64,000 nt of DNA from Nostoc spongiaeforme FACHB-130 (GTDB taxonomy: Bacteria > Cyanobacteriota > Cyanobacteriia > Cyanobacteriales > Nostocaceae). Positions 1 to 9,141 of the stretch are shown piece after piece. The stretch is from assembly GCF_014698475.1 (NCBI RefSeq), contig NZ_JACJTB010000005.1, positions 1 to 64,000 of the forward strand, read 5' to 3'. The position numbers were made by a program, and so were the translations under genes. Position 1 is the first letter of the stretch. Every line of letters starts with the position of its first letter. Below the pieces are notes generated by a model. It worked only from the letters and a program-made list of their open reading frames with translations. It was not told the DNA's origin and searched no databases.

Positions 1-102
1 ATATTAGCTCAATTATCTTCTGAATTAGTATCCTCTTTGACCAGTTATGATTTCATCCTTGAAGCTCTTTTCCATCAAGCTTTATTCTATGCAGGTTCAT
101 AG
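1..102 (+). CDS. Possible C-terminal end of a plus-strand gene, cut by the window edge
   Basis: A frame open from the first base runs for 33 codons to a TAG at 100-102 and would end in QALFYAGS. It converges tail to tail with the minus-strand gene that follows and overlaps its stop codon. The peptide is too short for me to recognise a family. A 33-codon open frame can occur by chance, so confidence is low; the bases to the left of the window would decide it. Confidence 0.3.
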   Translation: MLAQLSSELVSSLTSYDFILEALFHQALFYAGS

Positions 103-567
103 AGAATTGGTATCACCTTTTTTGTTAGTTAAAAGTCGATAGTATTTAGGTGCGCGAGGAGGAGATTTGACAGATGAAAACCATACTGAAGTTCCCAGAA
201 TAAGATATCCAGCTACGGTTAAACTAGCAAATAAATGATTTTCTGGAGAGTAAGTTAAAACTGTGGGATGTTGAGTAACAAGAGGTAAGCCGTAAGTCCA
301 AACGTGTGTTAAAGCAAAAAATGGAAATATAGGCATTCCCTTAGCACGACCTGAACACCACAGATAACTAGGCCACAAAGCTCCTGCCGTGATGATAACA
401 GCTCCCAACTTACTTAAAGAGGGAGTATTTTCTACCATGAAAAGTTCATATATAACCAATCCTAAAGCAACTAGCCAAAATACCCTCAATAGTTGTTTCT
501 GCCCTTTTTTTGGCAGAGAAGGTAAATATGCCCATTGTTGAGGAGTTGAATTGGCAAATTGATTCAT
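97..567 (-). CDS. Short membrane protein, probably the N-terminal remnant of a larger (Wzy-like?) protein
   Basis: 156 residues with about three or four hydrophobic segments (near residues 26-44, 55-70, 80-95 and 112-130). The sequence starts like longer cyanobacterial polytopic proteins of polysaccharide loci, which from memory continue for several hundred residues as a Wzy-like polymerase. Here the frame stops just after a PPRAPKYYRLL segment, where I would expect more membrane helices. It follows the upstream glycosyltransferase by 20 bp, so it was probably part of the same transcript. The homology to Wzy is an impression rather than a tested match. It could be a truncated pseudogene or a genuine small membrane protein. 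Confidence 0.5.
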   Translation of the reverse strand: MNQFANSTPQQWAYLPSLPKKGQKQLLRVFWLVALGLVIYELFMVENTPSLSKLGAVIITAGALWPSYLWCSGRAKGMPIFPFFALTHVWTYGLPLVTQHPTVLTYSPENHLFASLTVAGYLILGTSVWFSSVKSPPRAPKYYRLLTNKKGDTNSL

Positions 568-587
568 ATTGATGAATTTTGATGGTT

Positions 588-1898
588 TTATTGGGCAGTA
601 GCAAGACAGTGATCAAAGATGGCACATTGCTTATGAGCCATTTCCTTAGCTGTATAAGGCTGAAAAGCTGACCAATCTGTATGGGGTTGAAATCCTTTAT
701 TAATAGATAGTAACCAATTTAGTTGTATAATTACCGAGGATACTAAAGTTTCAGGCTGTTGTTGGGAAGTAAAAGTGACAGCTTGACCTGCTTGACAATT
801 ACGCAAGATATCAACTACAGAACTCTGGTGATGGAATATCGCCAAAATAGGTTTACCGGCTAAGATGCAGGGGTAGAGTTTTGAGGCTGTATAGTCGGGA
901 TCATCTGAGCCAATTAAGACTATAGCGTCGCTATCAACAAGAACTTGTAGTGCTTTAAAATAAGGAATGCGATGGGGATGTTCGCTGACTAAATCTGCAA
1001 TTCCTAGTTCTTGCGCTATTGGTTCTATGGTTTTCACTGCTAGATTACCAGGAGCATAGCTAGTACCAACAAAGTGCAACTGCACAGACTGCCAAATTTC
1101 TGGGTTCTGGCGACGGTGTGACTGAATAGCTAAAAATAAAGACCGCACAGCCACAGCCATATCATCGCCGCCTCGACCCACATATACCCAATGGCGCTTA
1201 CCGTCATTGGGATTAAATATTTTTTGATTAATATTCAATGCAGCAAGTGCGGCAAAATCTGGTTCAGGCGCACCAAAAGGTAGGACTGTAAACTGTTGTG
1301 GTTGTAAATGGGGATAGCGTTGTTGGAGGGTTTTGGCATATGCTGGGGAAACGCTAATTACATGAGCTACTTTACTTAATGCCTTTGGTTCTAATAGTTT
1401 TGCTTGGAGTTGAGAAAATCCATATTTGAAGTGTCCTCCTGGTGGCAAATTTTGTGTTTGTTTGTAATAGTCACTCAGCCAAGGGTCTTGAAAGTCGAGG
1501 ACGTAAGGGACTTGGAAGCGATCGCACCATCTCCGACCCAGCGCCATTGTGATAAATATAGTTGTGGAGAAGTAGACTAAATCAAATTTATGTTCACGCA
1601 GTAGGCGATCGCCTGCTTGGAGTACGTAAGGATAGCATCGTAGTCCCAAACTACCCATCCCAATACGTCGAGTTTGCTGAACTGGTAATGCGCCTGTATG
1701 GGTAATGGGAATATGGGGGGGAACTGTTTTTACTAGGTTGGGTTCTTGTACGCCTTCTACACAATCTGGACGTACTGTAAGAATATGTGCTTCCCAGCCG
1801 AATTGTTCTATGTAGGGTAAGGACATTCGCACCCGTTGGTGGTCTGGGGCGTTAATTGGCGGAAAATGGGGACTGACGATTAGGACTTTACGCTTCAT
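588..1898 (-). CDS. GT-B fold glycosyltransferase (GT4-like)
   Basis: 436 residues. The N-terminal acceptor domain opens with VLIVSPHFPPINAPD, the usual first strand and glycine-poor loop of this GT4 subgroup, and has the DFQDPW segment near residue 140. The C-terminal donor domain starts near residue 235 (YVGRGGDDM) and carries a SDDPDYTASKLYPCI-type loop with AGKPI, corresponding to the nucleotide-sugar binding region. It probably transfers a sugar to a lipid-linked oligosaccharide at the cytoplasmic face of the membrane. It has its own 211-bp upstream gap and is followed 20 bp later by the truncated membrane protein. Donor and acceptor cannot be told from sequence. Confidence 0.85.
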   Translation of the reverse strand: MKRKVLIVSPHFPPINAPDHQRVRMSLPYIEQFGWEAHILTVRPDCVEGVQEPNLVKTVPPHIPITHTGALPVQQTRRIGMGSLGLRCYPYVLQAGDRLLREHKFDLVYFSTTIFITMALGRRWCDRFQVPYVLDFQDPWLSDYYKQTQNLPPGGHFKYGFSQLQAKLLEPKALSKVAHVISVSPAYAKTLQQRYPHLQPQQFTVLPFGAPEPDFAALAALNINQKIFNPNDGKRHWVYVGRGGDDMAVAVRSLFLAIQSHRRQNPEIWQSVQLHFVGTSYAPGNLAVKTIEPIAQELGIADLVSEHPHRIPYFKALQVLVDSDAIVLIGSDDPDYTASKLYPCILAGKPILAIFHHQSSVVDILRNCQAGQAVTFTSQQQPETLVSSVIIQLNWLLSINKGFQPHTDWSAFQPYTAKEMAHKQCAIFDHCLATAQ

Positions 1899-2109
1899 AA
1901 ATAACGGGGGTTTTACACATCACGCCGATAAAGCTAACGCAGAGGCGCAAAAAAGAACGCAAAACAATAACTTATTTATGCAAGAGGTCTATTACACTTC
2001 ATTCAAGTAGGAAGAGTCCGTTAGTGTGGATGGGCTATTCGCTAGGAGAATAGATTTTACCTTGTTGCTCAAGGTGGTAACAGCCATAAATAAATTGAGC
2101 GAGTTTTAA
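1899..2109. other. Intergenic gap, probable promoter region
   Basis: 211 bases without a convincing gene. It contains a run resembling the dispersed 'acgcagaggcgcaaa' motif of Nostocales (near 1938-1965) and a small hairpin, ACCTTG/CAAGGT with a 5-base loop, at 2059-2075. There is no U-run, so I do not call a terminator. Confidence 0.3.
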
Positions 2110-3138
2110 CTAAAATACAAGACTAGAATAAAGTTTTTCATACTGGTCTAAAATTACAGAGGCTGAAAAACATTGTTCAGCCCTTTGACGACACTGATAA
2201 CGATCAATATTAGACAACTGATGAACAGCCGCAACTGCTTCATCAATACTGTTAATTAAGTAACCATCAATACCTTGTCTAACAATTTCTGGTAATGCTC
2301 CTCTGGGACAAGATATTACAGGAGTGCCACAAGCTAGAGCTTCGGCAAAAACAATTCCGAATGGTTCCTCCCATTCTATGGGTACAATCATTGCCGCAGC
2401 TTTTCCTAGAAGTTCATTTTTCTGCACATCATTGACAGCACCGACATACTCGATACCCTCTTTCCCTAGATGAGGAACAATTTCTTCCTCCCAATATTGA
2501 CCAGCTTCGCCAGTTGTACTATAGTTACCAGCTATGAGTAATTTGCGTCCGGTTTTTTTGGCGATCGCGATCGCTGTATGCGCTCCTTTAATTCGCTCCA
2601 CTCTACTGAGAAATACCAAGGGTGCATCGGGAGCTACTTGTGGTTGGAAGGTGTACTTTTCTATTTCCACGCAGTTGTGAATGGGATGCCAAACTCCTCC
2701 CGCCGTCCTGCCAATGCTACAAATATAATCACTACAACCCGTAAAAGTCAGAGAACCTTGAGCCAGTTTACCACCCCAGCTAGTGGTGCGAAGACTGGGA
2801 TTTCTTTGATAAGACATAATCTTGGGTAGGCGTGAAGGTAACAGAGGTAACAAGTAGAGGATACGTGAAAAACTATGGATAATATCTGGCTGAAACTCCT
2901 GTACTGCTGACCGTAGGGTGATTGTATTTCTTACTGCATCAACTTTGTTTTGCGATCGCTTTCCCGGCCAGCTAAAAGATTTATTTGCAGGTGATGTTGA
3001 ATCAGCGTGAGCAACAAGTCCAACAGTGTGACCACGAGCTTGTAATCCTGTCACAAGTAAATCAACTATACGTTCAATTCCTCCATATAATTTTGGTGGA
3101 ACTGGTAATTCTGGATCAGCTGTTAGCAGGATTTTCAT
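2110..3138 (-). CDS. GT4 family glycosyltransferase
   Basis: 342 residues, a compact GT-B enzyme. The N-terminal half begins MKILLTADPELPVPP and has the GGIERIV loop typical of GT4 enzymes. The donor domain begins around residue 170 (VFLSRVERIKG). The E-x7-E nucleotide-sugar motif is visible in EPFGIVFAEALACGTPVI near residues 258-275. It probably adds one sugar of the repeat unit or modifies the finished chain. It is isolated by about 200-bp gaps on both sides, so it may be transcribed alone. Specificity is unknown. Confidence 0.9.
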   Translation of the reverse strand: MKILLTADPELPVPPKLYGGIERIVDLLVTGLQARGHTVGLVAHADSTSPANKSFSWPGKRSQNKVDAVRNTITLRSAVQEFQPDIIHSFSRILYLLPLLPSRLPKIMSYQRNPSLRTTSWGGKLAQGSLTFTGCSDYICSIGRTAGGVWHPIHNCVEIEKYTFQPQVAPDAPLVFLSRVERIKGAHTAIAIAKKTGRKLLIAGNYSTTGEAGQYWEEEIVPHLGKEGIEYVGAVNDVQKNELLGKAAAMIVPIEWEEPFGIVFAEALACGTPVISCPRGALPEIVRQGIDGYLINSIDEAVAAVHQLSNIDRYQCRQRAEQCFSASVILDQYEKLYSSLVF

Positions 3139-3373
3139 TAGCTTTAGTTTGGCTATAGTTGTTTAATGTCGCTAGTCATCTAAAGGTTTCGCAACTAATC
3201 TTTAAAATAAAACGAGCTATTGGAATTGAAATTTATCGAATTATTTATCAATTGATGATTGACAATTGTTTCATTCAAATCTTAGAACTTCTCATTTCAA
3301 TAAGAAAATGAAAAATTTCTCTTCTCAAATCCTCTCACTTCCTTCTGAGAGCAAATTGTTAATTTTCAATTTT

Positions 3374-4432
3374 TTAAACCTTACGTTTGCTGGTAACTTC
3401 TTGGATATCTGCTAAATTGTGGAAATTGTCTAGCATCCGTAAAATATTTTTACAAACTCCTTCTAAAGTGAAAAATTTTGAGTATAGTTCTGCCATTAGT
3501 TGCTGTTTTCTGAAAATATCCTCTTGGGAATGGGCATAAACCAATTGGGGTATTTTATCTAAATCTTTAATATTCACACTAATAGCAATTTCCGACCAAT
3601 CCAAAACATCTTGATAGGGCAACCATTCCATATCATCCCAAATATAAATTGGAATTGACCCAACACTAATAGCCTCATATAATCGAAAACTAGTTCTACC
3701 CAAGCCGCGTGGGCAAAGTGTAAATGTAGATTTTTCCATGATGCTGCGCCAATTAGCACCCTGCCCAAAATAGGCAAAATCTCTCAAATTATCATACATT
3801 TGTTGCCGCAAATTACCTGTATTACTAGCTCCATCTAATCTACCCATAAAAGAAACTAATATTTCTTTAGGTGGGCATTGGAACTGTGGACTACCTTTAA
3901 GTAAAGGAATGGCAATATCACCATTCCCATTCGCACTGAATACCAATACATTTTTAGGAAATTGATGCCAATCCCAAATGGGGTGATCATACATTCCTAG
4001 AATAGTAAAATATATTTTGTCAGGATGGATAGATTTTTGTGTGATTTGTAGCAACTGGCCATAAATATACTCAAACTGTCTAGGCGTATATTTATGCACT
4101 TGACTATGAAAAAAAAAGCTGTCAAATAAAATTGGCAGATAGGTAATGTGGCTACTTATATTATTCTTGACCCAGTATTCATGAAAAAAGCCTTCTATCC
4201 AAGGGCCTTGATAGCCTTGATATTTATAAGGTGGGTCTTGTAAGCAAGATGGGACTCTGACAATTGAATTATAATCATCTTCAGATAAATGCTTATTAAG
4301 CTGCTGAATTTGCCAATTGTTGATGACACGCTGCAACCAAAATGAAGCCAAACGTAATCTTGATTTTATTGGTTGATTTGATATCTTTTGCTCAAATTCT
4401 TTTGAATAGTTAAGTAAAATATCAGAGTTCAT
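3374..4432 (-). CDS. Exostosin (GT47-like) family glycosyltransferase
   Basis: 352 residues. The C-terminal half carries the exostosin signature: FTLCPRGLGRTSFRLYEAI followed by a GSIPIYIWDD stretch, near residues 237-265, with the conserved CPRG and the R-x-x-E of the donor site. Upstream is the SFMGRLDG strand that precedes this block in exostosins. Bacterial members act in polysaccharide clusters as GT47-type inverting enzymes. The gene lies 39 bp downstream of a GT4 gene, so it is probably the last gene of a three-gene transcript (6981 down to 3374). Donor sugar unknown. Confidence 0.8.
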   Translation of the reverse strand: MNSDILLNYSKEFEQKISNQPIKSRLRLASFWLQRVINNWQIQQLNKHLSEDDYNSIVRVPSCLQDPPYKYQGYQGPWIEGFFHEYWVKNNISSHITYLPILFDSFFFHSQVHKYTPRQFEYIYGQLLQITQKSIHPDKIYFTILGMYDHPIWDWHQFPKNVLVFSANGNGDIAIPLLKGSPQFQCPPKEILVSFMGRLDGASNTGNLRQQMYDNLRDFAYFGQGANWRSIMEKSTFTLCPRGLGRTSFRLYEAISVGSIPIYIWDDMEWLPYQDVLDWSEIAISVNIKDLDKIPQLVYAHSQEDIFRKQQLMAELYSKFFTLEGVCKNILRMLDNFHNLADIQEVTSKRKV

Positions 4433-4471
4433 AATTTTAATTGTTTATCTATTAATTACTTATGAATATAA

Positions 4472-5698
4472 TTATGCTAAAACTCTATCAATTAAATGTA
4501 AAAATTTTTGTTTTTCTACGTCCCAATTATAAAATCTTCTGCCTAATTCCCAAGCTTTAACACGAGCTTGCTGAAATTTATCTGGGTGAGAAAACCAATC
4601 ATCTAAAGCAATGGCGATTGTTGTTGGTTCTTCAATATTTACTAATAAAGCTGCTGCTTTTAATTGTTGATAAATCTCTTCTTGGGCAGGCGTTTTGCTG
4701 ATCAGTAGGGGTATTCCTGCTAAAAGATAGGTAAAAATTTTATTTGTTAAACAAATGGCGCGATTTAGAGGTTGAGTTAATTCTAGGCACAGTCCCATAT
4801 CGTGAGGGGCGGCTAGGCGTACCATTTCTGATGGGGGTGCAGGGGGAAGGATGTGGAGGCGATCGCCTACACCTACTTTTTGCCCTAATGCCATCAGCTG
4901 TTCTGAGTATTCAGCCGCTAGAAGACCACGGAGATGCAGGTGTACAGGAGTCTGCATTTGCCCCATTGCCTGGACAATTGATTCAATTCCTCTACCAGGG
5001 CCAATAGTTTGGGAAAACCAGTAGAGTGAGGGTTCTGAGGCTTGGGGCTGATTGGGTGATGTGGGTGCTTCTGAGAGGGGACAGACATTGAGAATTGGTT
5101 CCATATGAACGCTGTAGCGTTTGGCATAGGCGGCGGCAATTCCTGGTGAAGCAGCAGTTAAATGTTGACAACGAGGTAAAAAGGTGCGTTCGATGCGATC
5201 GCGCACGGCAATTTCTCCCTGATACTCTGGTGTATCAGGTAACTCACCAGTATGGAAATCCTCAGCATCAAAACCTAACTTAGCACGGTGACGCTCGGCA
5301 GCTATAGCGGCGGCAGGGAGTGCAGCTAAATTATGAGCAATGTAGAGGTCAGCAGGTTCCACCACCGCCGCCTTGGCCAGCTGAAAACTGACTAAACTAT
5401 GCGCCCAAATTGCCATTGATATGTCAGGAATCCAACCAGTTTTGGCAATACGTCGAGCCACATCTTGCCAAAGCCGACGCGCTAAATAACTCGGTTTTGA
5501 GCCTAACCCCACCTGCACCCAAGCCCAAGGAGCCTCTGATAAGATAGTTTGATCTAAAGGGCGGATGGCCGCCATGTAATCACCAGCAACCACCCTGACT
5601 TGAAAACCTGCTTCATGTAAAGCATTAGCTTCTTTCACCAATCGCGGGTTAGAAGCAACGTGACCAGGGCTAACTAGACATATCCGTTGCTGTTTCAT
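4472..5698 (-). CDS. GT-B glycosyltransferase (GT4-like)
   Basis: 408 residues. The N-terminus ICLVSPGHVASNPRLVKEA is the characteristic opening of one GT4 subgroup (glycosyltransferase 4-like domain). The donor half contains YWFSQTIGPGRGIESI near residue 228 and a NKIFTYLLAGIPLLI segment near 320-334, equivalent to the E-x7-E region but without the first glutamate. The start overlaps the stop of the preceding gene as ATGA (5695-5698), which implies translational coupling. Probably a cytoplasmic sugar transferase of the island; substrate unknown. Confidence 0.85.
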   Translation of the reverse strand: MKQQRICLVSPGHVASNPRLVKEANALHEAGFQVRVVAGDYMAAIRPLDQTILSEAPWAWVQVGLGSKPSYLARRLWQDVARRIAKTGWIPDISMAIWAHSLVSFQLAKAAVVEPADLYIAHNLAALPAAAIAAERHRAKLGFDAEDFHTGELPDTPEYQGEIAVRDRIERTFLPRCQHLTAASPGIAAAYAKRYSVHMEPILNVCPLSEAPTSPNQPQASEPSLYWFSQTIGPGRGIESIVQAMGQMQTPVHLHLRGLLAAEYSEQLMALGQKVGVGDRLHILPPAPPSEMVRLAAPHDMGLCLELTQPLNRAICLTNKIFTYLLAGIPLLISKTPAQEEIYQQLKAAALLVNIEEPTTIAIALDDWFSHPDKFQQARVKAWELGRRFYNWDVEKQKFLHLIDRVLA

Positions 5699-6981
5699 AG
5701 ATTGTAGCCAGCCGCTTTTAATCCATCTAACAACTTTTCAATCAAAGTGCGACGATAATCAGACCACTGCCAATTAGCCGCAGTTTCTAGTGCCGCTTGT
5801 CGCATAGCTTTGAGTTCTTGTCTATGGGTCAAACACCATTCCAGGGCTTCGGCTAAAGCGTCAACATCGCCGGCGGGAATAATCAATCCGTTAACTCCAT
5901 GTTTTACCAAGTCAGCCGCACCAGCCCGGTTCGTAGTAATCACGGGTAATCCTTGAGCAAATGCTTCCGTCACCACCATACCGAAGCCATCGCACAAGGT
6001 CGGGAAAACCAGCACATCAGCTTGACGATAGAGTTCGTACAGTTCACGATGGGGAACAGTGCCAGAAATTTTAATTTCCTTTGGTAAATCATTCACCAAA
6101 GCACTAGGTAATTCTAAAGCACCATAAACATCCAGATGAGCGATAGGATTGGGCTGAAGTTTTTGCCAAGCTTTCAGTAAATAATGCGCCCCTTTGCGAA
6201 CGCCAAATGTGCCTGCCCAAAGAAAGCGCAGAGGTTCTGTTTGCGAACTACCCAAGGAAACTTCACTTGTAATTGGCGGCGCACCATAAGGTACAACTCT
6301 AACTTTTTCTACATCTAAACCAGCAGCAGCATAGGAAGCTTTGGTAAATTCTGAATTGGCAATCACAACATCAGCTAACTGCCATTCTTGCCTACGCCAC
6401 TGAGTACGCTGTTCTTGCAGAGCCAAAACATATTTCCAGTAGGGAGTATTCAATTCTGGAAAATCTTTAATCTCTTCATTTAGCAAATTTGTCACATAAT
6501 CATGCTCTGGCGCAGGCACATCATAAATACAAGCCATATTATGCTTTTTCGCCGCTTGAAAGGTTTTCACACAAGCTGTTTCGTAACTATACACAGCTTT
6601 AGCTCCTACTAGCGCCGAACGCGCCACCCAATTGTCAAAACCTTTGTTACCCCAATGAAATACAACATCTGTCAGTCTTTTATCTTTATCTAAGCGTCCT
6701 ACTAACAGACGAATTACTTCATGCAAAGGGTAATCCTTGACTAAGGATAAAGGAAATTCAGTTACGGAACGCCGTGATAACTGTTTATCTAAATCAAACT
6801 TTAATAACTTGGCGAGTGGTTGAAGATAATTTAACCATTGAGCATCAGGTCGATAAACAAATGTAGTTGTAAATTGACCTAACATTCCTTCTTCAAACAA
6901 TGCTCTACCAACTTGCTGCACAAAAGGAGTAGGCGCAGGATGGGAGAGAGTAATTGATGGGTAAGATTTTGTGTCCAGCAT
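5695..6981 (-). CDS. GT4 family glycosyltransferase
   Basis: 428 residues. The first about 190 residues form the acceptor domain. The donor domain starts with LRFLWAGTFGVRKGAHYLL near residue 250, and the E-x7-E type motif is in DGFGMVVTEAFAQGLPVI near residues 330-347, followed by the usual GAADLVKHGVNGLI. First gene of a coupled pair with the following GT4 gene (ATGA overlap). A 100-bp gap to the preceding GT2 gene could hold a promoter. Specificity unknown. Confidence 0.9.
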   Translation of the reverse strand: MLDTKSYPSITLSHPAPTPFVQQVGRALFEEGMLGQFTTTFVYRPDAQWLNYLQPLAKLLKFDLDKQLSRRSVTEFPLSLVKDYPLHEVIRLLVGRLDKDKRLTDVVFHWGNKGFDNWVARSALVGAKAVYSYETACVKTFQAAKKHNMACIYDVPAPEHDYVTNLLNEEIKDFPELNTPYWKYVLALQEQRTQWRRQEWQLADVVIANSEFTKASYAAAGLDVEKVRVVPYGAPPITSEVSLGSSQTEPLRFLWAGTFGVRKGAHYLLKAWQKLQPNPIAHLDVYGALELPSALVNDLPKEIKISGTVPHRELYELYRQADVLVFPTLCDGFGMVVTEAFAQGLPVITTNRAGAADLVKHGVNGLIIPAGDVDALAEALEWCLTHRQELKAMRQAALETAANWQWSDYRRTLIEKLLDGLKAAGYNL

Positions 6982-7081
6982 TTAGCATTTATTTAATTAA
7001 ATAATATAAAAAACTTTTAATTGCCAATGGAATTTCGTGGCTAAATAAATCATTTATCAATTATTATTTTAGCCGCAAATA

Positions 7082-8113
7082 CTACATTTTAGTCTCTTTT
7101 AATAGGTATAAGCTTCTTTCATATAACTTGGAAAATTTCCAACCCAAAGCAGCTTTTGCGTATCCATATTGATAGAAAAATCTTTGCATTTTTTTGGCTT
7201 TTTGCCAGCCTAAACAAGAGGATAACAGTTGAAACATCGGCCCTCCTGATGCTTGCAAGTCAGAACCACCGAATTGTTTAACTTTGTCCTCTGCTTTTTT
7301 TAAGATATCAGGTACGTCAGGATAAACTTCATAAATGAAGCGTTGAAACACCGTTGCACAAGCGTGACGTGTACGTGGGCTGTCTTCTTGAGCTAACAAG
7401 TTACTTGTGCCAAGCTCCAAAGCTAAAAAAGCTGAGTCCCAAGCTCGACGAGATTTTGAACCACTTAGGCTAGTAGTGTTACCGGATCTATAGTAGGTTT
7501 TAGCACCCTGACAAAACTTAACTCCTTGGCTATTTAATAATATGCGGCTGAAGTAGTCAAAATCATTAATCAACGATAACCGTTCGTCCCAATTTCCTGC
7601 TCGTTCAGCAATTGAGCGGGGAATTAGCCAAGCTGCTCCGTGCATCATCAGATGATTTTCCCAAGCACAAACTAACCAGTCAACTGGTGACATATCCACC
7701 CAAAGAGGTTGGGGAATAAACAAAGCTTCATCAGGAGATGTATAAAATCTCGCCCATTCTCCTGACGCGACAAATTCAGAACTGCAATCATCCAAAAGCC
7801 GAATTTGTTGCTCAATTTTGTCAGGTGCTAACAAATCATCTGCATCTAAATACTCAATAAAATCTCCTTGAGCTTCTTGGAAGGCACGATTTTCAGATGC
7901 ACTTTGTCCCCTATTTTCTTGACTGATGACTTTAACTTTAGAAGAGGCAAAACTCTTAGCTATTGCCAGAGTATTATCTGTTGAACCATCATCTACAATA
8001 ATAATTTCTGTGTTTTGCCATGTTTGAGACAAAGTAGATTCTATGGTTTCTGCCAGCCATGCTTCTACATTAAAAGCAGGTATGAGGATTGAAACTAGAG
8101 GTTGTTTACTCAT
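7082..8113 (-). CDS. GT2 family glycosyltransferase
   Basis: 343 residues, GT-A fold. The first strand and loop SILIPAFNVEAWL and the VDDGSTDNT nucleotide-binding motif (near residues 40-50) are followed by the metal-binding DADD motif in EYLDADDLL near residue 90. The C-terminal about 120 residues are helical and variable, as is usual in this family. It is the third gene of a run of three (10164 to 7082) separated by only 12 and 32 bp. It transfers an unknown sugar from a nucleotide donor. Confidence 0.9.
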   Translation of the reverse strand: MSKQPLVSILIPAFNVEAWLAETIESTLSQTWQNTEIIIVDDGSTDNTLAIAKSFASSKVKVISQENRGQSASENRAFQEAQGDFIEYLDADDLLAPDKIEQQIRLLDDCSSEFVASGEWARFYTSPDEALFIPQPLWVDMSPVDWLVCAWENHLMMHGAAWLIPRSIAERAGNWDERLSLINDFDYFSRILLNSQGVKFCQGAKTYYRSGNTTSLSGSKSRRAWDSAFLALELGTSNLLAQEDSPRTRHACATVFQRFIYEVYPDVPDILKKAEDKVKQFGGSDLQASGGPMFQLLSSCLGWQKAKKMQRFFYQYGYAKAALGWKFSKLYERSLYLLKETKM

Positions 8114-8145
8114 AATTAATCATGAATAAATTAAATTTAATCAGT

Positions 8146-9129
8146 TTATGTAGAAGATAGAATATGCTTCCAGCCATAGCGAAAATACCATGATTTAGAT
8201 TCTGATACATAGTGATGTAGCACCGCTTTGGGCTGAATGACTTCTGCTTGATTTGGCAGAACAACGTAATCTGTAGCTGGAGCAACAGTACAAGGTTGGC
8301 TAGACATTAACATTGCTATCAACGCCTGTTCTTGATAATAGTGAGTCCCCTGTTGCTCAATCATAGTTTTACACCAATACTCTAACTTTTCCCAGTTGAT
8401 ATCCTCACTGTTTAATCCGCAAATTCCTACATTCAACCGCTCTGGAATTTCTGCTTGGGCTAGGGAAGACATCAAGGAATGAGAATAACCATAGGATGTC
8501 TCTACATCTACCATGTGGCATGGTTGCTGAGGCGATTTGAGCCACTCTATTAATAAATCTGGCGGATGGAAAAACAACATATCAGAGTCAAGTACCAGTT
8601 TCCATCCTTGCGAGCCAATATGAATATCTGTTAATTTCTTCAGGTTAGGATAATTGAGACGACGTTCTCTGAGATAGGGGAATTTACTTTGTGGTAAATA
8701 TTGCTCTAGGCGTTCTTCAACTTCCGAAAGCAGAATAATTTCAGCGTGAGGAAAAATTCGCTTAATCTTGTTTTGATATTGCTGTTCTAAAGAACCATCA
8801 TCATAAATAATTGGACGCAATATCAGATTTGTATGTTGTTGCATTGAGTAGACACAAAAACAGGTTTGATACCAAAACTTACGTCCACTCAAAAAGTAAA
8901 TATCTAAAAATGGTGCTGATGTTTGGACTGCAACTGTAGGCAGTTTATCAGCAGCAGCTTCCATTTGGAGACGTGACCAATAATCAATGGTCATATTGAT
9001 ACTTCCCTGACGGGAGATTTTTTCTAAAAATCCCTTGGGAGCATAGTATAATTTGTAGGCGATAGCACCCAGTTGCCATTTTTTAGCTAACTGGCGAATA
9101 TGCTGCTTATAAGTAACATTAAATATCAT
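8146..9129 (-). CDS. Putative nucleotide-diphospho-sugar transferase (GT-A-like)
   Basis: 327 residues. It is not a clear member of a CAZy family that I recognise. The central part resembles GT8/GT-A enzymes: an acceptor-side strand RPIIYDDGSLEQQY, then a WKLVLDSDMLFFHPP segment near residue 180 giving a D-x-D metal site, and LNVGICGLNSEDINW further on, as in proteins that scan a stored sugar donor. It lies between two GT2 genes with short spacers, so it probably acts on the same oligosaccharide. I infer glycosyl transfer from fold and context only. Confidence 0.6.
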   Translation of the reverse strand: MIFNVTYKQHIRQLAKKWQLGAIAYKLYYAPKGFLEKISRQGSINMTIDYWSRLQMEAAADKLPTVAVQTSAPFLDIYFLSGRKFWYQTCFCVYSMQQHTNLILRPIIYDDGSLEQQYQNKIKRIFPHAEIILLSEVEERLEQYLPQSKFPYLRERRLNYPNLKKLTDIHIGSQGWKLVLDSDMLFFHPPDLLIEWLKSPQQPCHMVDVETSYGYSHSLMSSLAQAEIPERLNVGICGLNSEDINWEKLEYWCKTMIEQQGTHYYQEQALIAMLMSSQPCTVAPATDYVVLPNQAEVIQPKAVLHHYVSESKSWYFRYGWKHILSST

Positions 9130-9141
9130 TTAACTAATTAT

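Noticed and set aside
2059-2075. Hairpin as a terminator
   Set aside because: Six-bp stem with no T-run on either strand.
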